A stretch of 20,117 bases of DNA from JBBRMQ01 sp038230775. GTDB taxonomy: Bacteria > Acidobacteriota > Thermoanaerobaculia > Gp7-AA8. Numbering within the stretch: the stretch's first letter is position 1; the number at the start of each line of letters is the position of its first letter. The stretch lies in assembly GCA_038230775.1 (NCBI GenBank), contig JBBRMQ010000056.1:1-20117 (forward strand). Direction: 5' to 3'. The notes under the pieces are model-generated. The model was not told the origin of the DNA and did no database searches. It saw only the letters and a list, made by a program, of their open reading frames with translations. Made by a program: the position numbers and the translations under genes. Shown in pieces: positions 7,764-14,140 of this stretch.

Positions 7764-9986
7764 CTATACGACCGATGCCGCGACCCGTGAGGTGGTCAGC
7801 CGCATCAGGATTTCTTCCGGCGTCGCGGGCGCGTTGATCTTCGCGATCTCTCCGTGCGAGACGAACGACAGCGCGTTCTTGATGGCCATGAATACCGAGA
7901 TGCCGAGGAGCAGCGGTGGCTCGCCGACGGCTTTGCTGCCGCGGATGTTGACCGTGTTGTCCGCGTTCTCGATCCAGTCGACGTTGAACACTTCGGGGAG
8001 ATCCTGAATGTTGGGAATCTTGTACGTCGTTGGCGAGTGGGTGAGGAGATCGCCGTTCGGCGTCCACCGTTTTTCTTCGGTGGTGAGCCAGCCGACTCCC
8101 TGCACGAACGCGCCGGTGATCTGCCCGCGATCGATGCCGGGGTTGATCGGCTTACCGATGTCCATCAGGAGATCGCAGCGCAGCACTTTCATCATGCCGG
8201 TGAAGCGATCGATCTCCACTTCCGAGATCGCGAGTCCCTGTGTGAAGTAGAGGAATGGCGTGCCGCAGCCTTTGTCGACGTCCCAGTCGATGCCTTCTGT
8301 CGAATAGAAACCCTTGTCGCCGAGCGAGACGCGGCTGAGATACGACTCCTTGACGAGCTGCTTCCACGGCAGCTTGCGACCGGCGTCGACCTCGAGCATC
8401 CGCGCGAGGATCTTGCGACAGGCGTCGACGGCGGCGCTGCCGTTCAGATCGGCCGCGCTCGATGCAGCGGTCGCCGACGTGTTGTTGTTCTTCTCCGTGG
8501 AGGTGGGCATCAGGATCACGTCGTCGACGGGGATTCCGAATTCGTCCGCGACGAGTTGGCGGATCTTCGTATTCACGCCCTGGCCCATCTCTGTCGCACC
8601 GGTCGAGACCTGCACGGTGCCGTCGAGGTAAATGTTGACGAGCGCGTTCGCCTGGTTGAGGAACTTGGTGTTGAAGGAGATTCCGAACTTCACGGCTGTG
8701 CAGGCGATGCCGCGAAGATGTGTCTTCGAGTGCGCGTTGAACGCGAAAACTGACGCGCGCCGCTCGTTGTAGTCGCACCGGACAGGAAGCTCACGAAAGA
8801 GCTCGGGCAGCTTATTGTTCTGCAGTCGCTGGTTGTAGTGCGTGATGTTGCGATCGTCCACCCCGTAGCAGTTCCTCGCGCGGATCTCGAGCGGGTCTTT
8901 GCCGAGAAGGGTGGCGATTTCCTCGAGGATGTTTTCGATGGTGATCGCGCCTTGCGGTCCGCCGAATCCGCGGAACGCCGTGTTCGGTGGCAGGTTGGTG
9001 CGGCAGATCGTTCCGCTGATGGCCGCGTTCGCGATGTAGTAGGCGTTGTCGATGTGCGTCATCGCGCGGCCCATCACGGCGGGCGACAGATCGGCGTAGG
9101 CGCCGCCGTCGGAGAACAGATCGGCCTTGAGCGCGGTGATCACGCCGTCGCCCGTGAACGCAACTTTGTATTCGTTCTGGAACGGATGGCGGCCGCCGGT
9201 GACGATCATGTCGTCGTCCTTGCCGTAGGCGATGCGCGCCGGCCGCTTCGTCCTGTGCGCGACGAGCGCCGCCAGCGCCGCCGGATGTGTCGCCTGGCAC
9301 TCCTTGCCGCCGAACCCGCCGCCCATGCGCTTGGTGACGACGGTGACCTTGTTGACCGGCAGCCCGAGGACGTGCGCGATCACTTCCTGCACTTCCGATG
9401 GGTTTTGCGTGGACGAGTGCACCACCATCTGATCGAGCTCGCCCGGAACGACGAGCGCGGCCTGCGACTCGAGATAGAAATGATCCTGCCCGCCGTTGAT
9501 CCAGGTGCCTTCGAGGATGTGTTCCGCTTTGGCGAATGCCGCCTCGACGTCGCCGCGGTTGATGGAGCGCGTCGGGCCGATGAACTGCTGCGCGCGTTTC
9601 GCGTCGTCGATCGTGAAGATCGGCTCCAGCTTCTCGATGTCCACTTTGATGGCTGCCTTGGCCGCGCGGATGGCCTCGCGCGACTCCGCGGCGATGACGA
9701 CGATCGGCTGCCCGATGAACGTCACCTTGTCTTCTGCGATCAGAATCTCATCTTTGATGATCGGGCCGAAGAGGTTGTGCGCGAGATCTTTGTACGTGAA
9801 AAGGGCGACCACGCCTGTGACCGCGGAGGTATCGATGGAACGGATGCGACCGTGCGCGACGGGCGACCAGAAGTGGTCGACGATGAGCTCGTTTCGAGCG
9901 AACGGGATGTCGTCGACGTAGATCGATTCGCCGGTCACGTGGCCGCGCGCGGAGTCGTGCGGAACGTTCTTGCCAACCTGGGACAT
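7764..9986 (-). CDS. xdhB: Xanthine dehydrogenase, molybdopterin-binding large subunit
   Basis: 740 aa, usual length for the bacterial Mo-subunit. Oxidises hypoxanthine and xanthine to urate; electrons leave through the FeS/FAD subunit. Residues 13-125 form the a/b-hammerhead domain; the rest binds Moco. Active-site motifs are intact: GGGFGGKE (222-229, Glu229), TAFRGFGGPQ (336-345, Arg339) and GSKAVGEPPLLLG (683-695, Glu689, the base that activates water). These Glu/Arg/Glu match bovine Glu802, Arg880 and Glu1261, the xanthine-type signature. The ATG at 9986 opens the purine operon. No XdhC-type maturation gene follows; the FeS/FAD partner is at 14127-15527, beyond a regulatory pair and a hydrolase gene. 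The subunit letter varies between species. Confidence 0.95.
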   Translation of the reverse strand: MSQVGKNVPHDSARGHVTGESIYVDDIPFARNELIVDHFWSPVAHGRIRSIDTSAVTGVVALFTYKDLAHNLFGPIIKDEILIAEDKVTFIGQPIVVIAAESREAIRAAKAAIKVDIEKLEPIFTIDDAKRAQQFIGPTRSINRGDVEAAFAKAEHILEGTWINGGQDHFYLESQAALVVPGELDQMVVHSSTQNPSEVQEVIAHVLGLPVNKVTVVTKRMGGGFGGKECQATHPAALAALVAHRTKRPARIAYGKDDDMIVTGGRHPFQNEYKVAFTGDGVITALKADLFSDGGAYADLSPAVMGRAMTHIDNAYYIANAAISGTICRTNLPPNTAFRGFGGPQGAITIENILEEIATLLGKDPLEIRARNCYGVDDRNITHYNQRLQNNKLPELFRELPVRCDYNERRASVFAFNAHSKTHLRGIACTAVKFGISFNTKFLNQANALVNIYLDGTVQVSTGATEMGQGVNTKIRQLVADEFGIPVDDVILMPTSTEKNNNTSATAASSAADLNGSAAVDACRKILARMLEVDAGRKLPWKQLVKESYLSRVSLGDKGFYSTEGIDWDVDKGCGTPFLYFTQGLAISEVEIDRFTGMMKVLRCDLLMDIGKPINPGIDRGQITGAFVQGVGWLTTEEKRWTPNGDLLTHSPTTYKIPNIQDLPEVFNVDWIENADNTVNIRGSKAVGEPPLLLGISVFMAIKNALSFVSHGEIAKINAPATPEEILMRLTTSRVAASVV

Positions 9987-9997
9987 CGGGCTTGCCG

Positions 9998-10003
9998 AGT
10001 ATA
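9998..10003 (-). promoter_or_regulatory. Possible -10 box of the xdhB-led purine operon
   Basis: On the minus strand TATACT lies 11 bases before the xdhB ATG, in the 134-base gap after the response regulator. It is the only good -10-like hexamer there. No convincing -35 box is found at 16-18 bases, and a start site here would leave almost no leader and no Shine-Dalgarno sequence. Tentative. Confidence 0.22.
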
Positions 10004-10039
10004 GCTTCTAGCGAAGGAGCGCCGGCGGCCCGGCGACCA

Positions 10040-10095
10040 GTGTGAGGACCGGCTTCAGCCGGTCACGATCGACCGGCTGAAGCCGGTCCTCACAC
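10040..10095. repeat. Nested palindrome, GGCTTCAGCC-core REP-like element, copy 2
   Basis: Perfect 25-nt arms (10040-10064 and 10071-10095) surround a 6-nt loop. The outer 20 nt of each arm are identical to copy 1 at 367-421. Each arm contains its own palindrome, GACCGGCT-GA-AGCCGGTC, so the element can form one long or two short hairpins. It lies between the end of the response regulator and the start of xdhB, where it could separate the two transcripts. No U-tract follows on either strand. Confidence 0.9.
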
Positions 10096-10120
10096 AGAAT
10101 CACACCGGGCGTCACAAAAA

Positions 10121-10819
10121 TTAGGACTTGAGGGCGATTGCACGCCTAACCGCTGCGATACGCGTTCTCCCCACCGGCAGAGTCGTTCCATCCCGGAGCA
10201 CGACGCAGTATCGCGAGCCTTCCTGCGAGACCAGCTTCTCCACGCGATGCGTGTCGACGATCAGCGACCTGTGGATGCGTTCAAAATGCGGGGGCAGAAG
10301 CTGCTCGAGGCGGTCGAGCATTCGATCGTGCTCGATCACGCGGCCGCGCGTGAGAACGAGCTCGGAGTGCGCACCGGCGCCTCGTGCGTAGACGATCTCG
10401 TCCATTGGAACGAAGAGCGTTCCGTCTCCGCTGCGGATCCCGATTCGCTCCGGCGGTTTCGGTGCGTCGTCGAGCGCCCGGCGCAGCGCGAGCTCGAGGC
10501 GATCGCGCCCGAACGGCTTTGGAACGAAATCGCGGACGCCGAGCTCGAAGGCCTCGAGCGCGCGATCGGTGTGCGCCGATACTACGATTGTCGGGCTTCG
10601 CCGCAGGATCGGATCGTGAAGAAGATCGAATCCGTCGCGCCCTTCGACGTTCAGGTCGAGGAGGAGAATGTCCGGGGCGGCGGGCCTCACGAGTGCTCGC
10701 GCATCCTCGAGGCTGGCCGCGATCGACACGCTCGTGTCGGGACCGAGGATTTCGGTGGAGAGGCGGGCGACGCGGCGGGCGATGACCGCTTCGTCCTCCA
10801 CGATCACGATCCTAGTCAC
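10121..10819 (-). CDS. LytTR-family response regulator
   Basis: 232 aa. Residues 1-115 are a receiver domain: acidic pair Glu9-Asp10 region (IVEDE), phospho-acceptor Asp55 (LLLDLNVEG), Ser81 (VVSAH) and Lys101 (PKPFG). Residues 125-230 are a LytTR DNA-binding domain, with ERIHRSLIVDTHRVEKL and the closing TLPVGRTR. It would bind DNA as a dimer after phosphorylation by the adjacent kinase. The GTG start at 10819 overlaps the kinase stop as GTGA; the frame extends further upstream but only inside the kinase gene. Targets are unknown; xdhB (134 bases downstream) and the serine-hydrolase gene beyond the kinase are the obvious candidates. Confidence 0.94.
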   Translation of the reverse strand: MTRIVIVEDEAVIARRVARLSTEILGPDTSVSIAASLEDARALVRPAAPDILLLDLNVEGRDGFDLLHDPILRRSPTIVVSAHTDRALEAFELGVRDFVPKPFGRDRLELALRRALDDAPKPPERIGIRSGDGTLFVPMDEIVYARGAGAHSELVLTRGRVIEHDRMLDRLEQLLPPHFERIHRSLIVDTHRVEKLVSQEGSRYCVVLRDGTTLPVGRTRIAAVRRAIALKS

Positions 10820-12528
10820 GCCGGCACCTCGATCGTGGTGCGCCACGACTCATCCAGGCGTGCGCTCTCGACGATCCATGCGCCCGGATACGTTTCTTCC
10901 AGACGGGCCTTGACGTAGCGGAGGCCGGTGCCGTCCCCGTTGTGCGAAGTGCCGTCGCTGAGCGGCACGTCAAAGACGTAGCGTCGGCGGCCGTTCGTCC
11001 GCTTTTCGGACAGAACGAACTGAACGTCATTTGAGGCGTACCGGTTGTGCGTGAGCGCGTTCTCGACCAGCGTGTGAAAAATCGCCGGCGGAATCGCGGA
11101 CGATGGATCGACCTCGTCCGCGCGCAGGTGGAATCGTTTGCCCTTGCGGCATCCCATGACCACGAGATGCGATCGGCATAACGCGATCTCGTCGGCGAGA
11201 GAGATGCTCGAGCTCCGCGACACCGTCGAGAACAGCCGCAGCTCTTCGGCGAACGCCTCCAGAAACTGGACGCCGGCGTGCGGATCCTCTTCCAGCCACT
11301 CCATCACCGCGGTGAGCGTGTTCATGACGAAATGCGGCTGAATCGTTTTCTGCAGCAGCTCGATCTCCAGCCGCGCCGCCCGCAGCATCGCGCTCTCGTG
11401 GTCGCGGCGTTCGCGTCGAAGATCGATGGCCATGCTGACGAGCAGGCAGACGATCATCAGGCAGAACGCGATGAAGAACGTGTTGTCGCTGAAGCGGAAG
11501 CCGCCGTTGACCATCGCGACGATGAGAATCGAAAGCGCGACGGCGCCCGGAATCGTGCGGCGACGTTCGCGAGCGACGGATCCGGCGATGGCAAACGACG
11601 AGAGAAGCAGCGAGGCCCAGAAGAGCCGTAGACAGAGATCGTCGGGTTGTTCCGGAATTGCCACGATGGCGAGGAGGACGGCGGCACAGGCACCGATCCA
11701 CCGGCGGCCCCACGGAACGTTCAGCTCGAGAATGAAAAACGCGGGCAGCAGCAGCGAGACGCAGAGTGTGAGCGCCGAGATGATCGCCAGTCGAGTGGCC
11801 TGAACGTCGTACGTGTAGCCGACGGTCCATCGCCAGGTTTCCGCCACGGCCAGGAGAGCGGATGCAAAACAGAGCAACGCGAACGTCACCGCGGCGCCGC
11901 GACGCCGCATGGCGAAACTGAGAGTGAGGTAGTACATCCCGATCACCACGAAGACCGCGAAGCCCGAGAGTGGCACGACCTGCGCGACGATGCGGCTGCG
12001 CAACATCCGCTCGTACTCCCCGATCACGATCCCGTGAAACCAGTTTCGCTTCGGCTGCGCGAAGGCGACGTGGAACGCCAGCATGTGTGGCCCGGCGTTC
12101 GCCGACGAGGCCGGAATCACGAAGAAGTTGTCCATCGGTCCCGGCGCGACCGCACGACCGGCGTTCGAGATGACTCCCGACCGGCCGATGAGTTTTCCGT
12201 CCCAAGAGACCTCGAAGGAGGCGAGCATGGCCGCGTAGACGCACATCGTCCGGCTATTCGCGTCCGGCAGAACGACCTGCTGTCGCATCCACAACTCGCG
12301 CGCGGGCGTCTCGATGAGGTAGGGCGATGTCACGACGCGCTCGTTCCCGGTCGAGATCTCCAGGACGTTCACCGATTGATCCGCGCCGCGAAACCTTGCG
12401 GCCTGATCGCGCGGTTGCGCACACGCGGCGAGGAGAAGGATCGCGAGAAGGAGTGTGGGAACGACGGCGGCGTCGCGCGCGCGGTTTGCTCTTGTGGTGG
12501 CGGGCGACGAGGAATGTTGAATGTTCAA
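10816..12528 (-). CDS. LytS-type sensor histidine kinase with 7TM sensor region
   Basis: 570 aa from the TTG at 12528. N-terminal hydrophobic stretch ends LLLAACAQ (Cys36, lipobox-like). Residues about 40-185 look like a periplasmic jelly-roll sensor, followed by about seven membrane helices (185-370), as in 7TMR-DISM kinases. The cytoplasmic part is a His_kinase (PF06580-type) module: ELLQKTIQPHFVMNTL (390-405, phospho-acceptor His399), N-box HTLVENALTHN (485-495, Asn490) and G-box GDGTGLRYVKARL (531-543). No ATG, GTG or TTG occurs in frame between the signal segment and the heptad palindrome, so the start must lie inside the element: TTG 12528, or ATG 12576 for a 586-aa form. It pairs with the regulator through a GTGA overlap. 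Confidence 0.88.
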   Translation of the reverse strand: MNIQHSSSPATTRANRARDAAVVPTLLLAILLLAACAQPRDQAARFRGADQSVNVLEISTGNERVVTSPYLIETPARELWMRQQVVLPDANSRTMCVYAAMLASFEVSWDGKLIGRSGVISNAGRAVAPGPMDNFFVIPASSANAGPHMLAFHVAFAQPKRNWFHGIVIGEYERMLRSRIVAQVVPLSGFAVFVVIGMYYLTLSFAMRRRGAAVTFALLCFASALLAVAETWRWTVGYTYDVQATRLAIISALTLCVSLLLPAFFILELNVPWGRRWIGACAAVLLAIVAIPEQPDDLCLRLFWASLLLSSFAIAGSVARERRRTIPGAVALSILIVAMVNGGFRFSDNTFFIAFCLMIVCLLVSMAIDLRRERRDHESAMLRAARLEIELLQKTIQPHFVMNTLTAVMEWLEEDPHAGVQFLEAFAEELRLFSTVSRSSSISLADEIALCRSHLVVMGCRKGKRFHLRADEVDPSSAIPPAIFHTLVENALTHNRYASNDVQFVLSEKRTNGRRRYVFDVPLSDGTSHNGDGTGLRYVKARLEETYPGAWIVESARLDESWRTTIEVPA

Positions 12529-12598
12529 TGTTGAATGTTGAATGAAGGTGAGGGCTGAACATTCAACATTCAACATTGAACATTCAACATTCCTCGTC
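12506..12598. repeat. Heptad inverted-repeat element (TTGAATG units), copy 2: perfect 39-bp arms
   Basis: Arms 12506-12544 and 12560-12598 are perfect reverse complements over 39 bases with a 15-nt loop. Each arm is GACGA followed by GGAATGTT and further GAATGTT units. The third unit is the variant CAATGTT, and the other arm has the exact complementary change. The element fills the divergent gap between the sensor kinase and the serine hydrolase and supplies the only possible start codons of the kinase frame. Confidence 0.97.
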
Positions 12599-12754
12599 CA
12601 TCGCCGCCACAGATGCTGCGGGCGCCCCTCTGTCAGGTGGTCCCGAGACAGGCTGAAGCCCGTCTCCACATTTCGCACGGACGATGAGCAGTTCATGGTC
12701 CGGAGCGAGCCGTTCATTCGGTCGCAGTGGCGCGAAACGTCTTCCCTGAGCACA
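12599..12754. other. Leader region of the serine-hydrolase gene
   Basis: This is the rest of the divergent gap after the heptad element. Apart from the small degenerate palindrome I see no clear promoter boxes and no strong Shine-Dalgarno sequence. An open plus-strand frame runs through it from 12542, but its translation is simply repeat sequence and cysteine/arginine-rich filler. Confidence 0.4.
12645..12667. repeat. Degenerate GGCTGAAGCC-core palindrome
   Basis: GAGAC-A-GGCT-GA-AGCC-C-GTCTC forms one short hairpin with a single A.C mismatch. The GGCTGAAGCC core is that of the 367-421 and 10040-10095 elements, while the outer arm differs. It looks like a diverged single-hairpin member of the same family, in the leader of the serine-hydrolase gene. 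Confidence 0.6.
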
Positions 12755-14077
12755 ATGCGCGTCATGATGAATACGAAGGCTTTCGTTCTTACTTTACTCC
12801 TCGCGATGCCCGCCGCGGCAGCGCCGCTGGCGCAACGCGTCGATCAACTGGTGCAACCCTACGTCGAATACAACGCGTTCAGCGGAGTCATTTTTGTGGC
12901 GAAAGGCGACGAGGTCCTCTTCCAGAAGGCATACGGCATGGCGAACTACGAGTTCAGTGTGCCGAACACGGTGGACACGAGATTTGCGATCGCGTCGATC
13001 ACGAAGCGATTCACGTCCGTCATCATGCAGCGGCTCTTTGCCGAGAAGAAGCTCTCGCCCGACGACGTGCTCGCGAAGTGGGTTCCCGATTTTCCATCCG
13101 CGGATGCGATCACCGTCCGGCACTTGATGACGCATCGCTCCGGTCTCCGCGATCCGGACAAACTGCGGCGCATCATCCGCCAGAACTTCACGTCCGCTGA
13201 CGTGGTGGATGCGCTGAAGAGCGAGAAGATCGTGAGCAAGCCCGGCGAGGTCTATTCCTACACCACCGCCAACTACGCCATCCTCGGCCACATCATCGAG
13301 CGCGTCACCGGCAAGACGTACGCGGAAGTCGTGAAGCAGTACGTGTATGACCCGGCGAAGATGAAGGACTCCGGCGAGCTGACGACGACCACGGTCGTAC
13401 CGCGGCTGGCGACGGGCTACATGCCCGATCCCTTCGGCCACGGGATGTCGGTGTGCGGACCGGAAGACACATCGTGGAAGGTGGGCGGCGGATCGTCCTA
13501 TTCGACGGTGCGCGATCTTCATCGCTTCATCCGCGCGTTGTACGACGGCACGCTCCTGTCAAAGGAGGTGGCGCTGGCCTCGTGGACACCACCGTCGAAG
13601 ACCTTCGACAAACGCGTCGCGAATCTGAGCGGCGCGTTTCCAGGGGCCGGCGCGAACCTTCTCTACTTCATGGACGACGACGTGACGGTCATCGTGCTCA
13701 CCAACAACTACGCGACGGTCGCATCAGGCATCGCACAGTCCCTCGCAGCGATGATCTTCGATCAGCCCTACGAGGTCCCGTCCGTGAAACTGGCGGCCGA
13801 TCCTCACAGCGCCGATCCGAAAATCGCCGGCCACTACACCGTCGAAGGAAGAGGCTGGACGTTCACCATCCTTTTCCGCGAAGGTCGGCCCGTCGCCGCG
13901 TGGAACTCGATCCGCCAGTCGGCGATGCTGCGCGTGTCCGATGACACGTGGTTCGAGCCGCTGGACTTCGCGAATCTGCAATTGAAGTTCGATGCGAACG
14001 GCAACTTCGTCGAAGGATGGTTCCGCTACCCCGGGATGGAAGTGGCGAAAGTCACGCGTGCTCCTTCGGAGCGTTGA
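12755..14077 (+). CDS. Exported serine hydrolase, beta-lactamase (class C / PBP-like) fold
   Basis: 440 aa from the ATG at 12755; ATGs at 12764 and 12767 are equally good. All precede the signal peptide MNTKAFVLTLLLAMPAAAA. The first catalytic motif is intact: ASITK (Ser81 and Lys84). Other family marks are HLMTHRSGLRD and YAILGHIIERVTG. The second motif, normally Y-S-N, reads Y-T-T (Tyr169), and the third, normally H/K-T-G, reads L-S-G (about 291-293). The C-terminal 100 residues form a beta-rich domain as in many family esterases and peptidases. It is probably an esterase or D-aminopeptidase-like enzyme, or partly inactive; antibiotic hydrolysis is not supported. Its TGA stop lies in the first TTGACGG heptad. 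Confidence 0.88.
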   Translation: MRVMMNTKAFVLTLLLAMPAAAAPLAQRVDQLVQPYVEYNAFSGVIFVAKGDEVLFQKAYGMANYEFSVPNTVDTRFAIASITKRFTSVIMQRLFAEKKLSPDDVLAKWVPDFPSADAITVRHLMTHRSGLRDPDKLRRIIRQNFTSADVVDALKSEKIVSKPGEVYSYTTANYAILGHIIERVTGKTYAEVVKQYVYDPAKMKDSGELTTTTVVPRLATGYMPDPFGHGMSVCGPEDTSWKVGGGSSYSTVRDLHRFIRALYDGTLLSKEVALASWTPPSKTFDKRVANLSGAFPGAGANLLYFMDDDVTVIVLTNNYATVASGIAQSLAAMIFDQPYEVPSVKLAADPHSADPKIAGHYTVEGRGWTFTILFREGRPVAAWNSIRQSAMLRVSDDTWFEPLDFANLQLKFDANGNFVEGWFRYPGMEVAKVTRAPSER

Positions 14078-14140
14078 CGGTTGACGGTGGCAGTTGCGTG
14101 CTTCGGCAACCGTCAACTGTGAACCGTCAACCGTCAACGC
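14071..14140. repeat. Heptad inverted-repeat element, TTGACGG units
   Basis: Perfect 18-nt arms (14071-14088 and 14123-14140) are built from tandem TTGACGG/CCGTCAA units. CAGTTG (14091-14096) and CAACTG (14114-14119) extend the stem imperfectly. It has the same 7-base inverted architecture as the TTGAATG elements but a different unit sequence. It lies between two convergent genes and contains both of their stop codons (14075-14077 plus; 14127-14129 minus). It may act as a two-way transcription stop. Confidence 0.9.

Noticed and set aside
8838..10004. Long plus-strand open frame (388 codons) opposite xdhB
   Set aside because: It is fully antisense to the Mo subunit; composition is extremely rich in Arg, Asp and Val and no family is recognised.
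10040..10095. Palindromes as classical rho-independent terminators
   Set aside because: Stems are strong, but no run of T follows on either strand; kept as repeats with a possible role at transcript borders.
12542..12754. N-terminal extension of the serine hydrolase starting at 12542
   Set aside because: The first 20 residues are translated heptad repeat and the rest has no conserved features; a clean signal peptide begins after the ATGs at 12755-12767.
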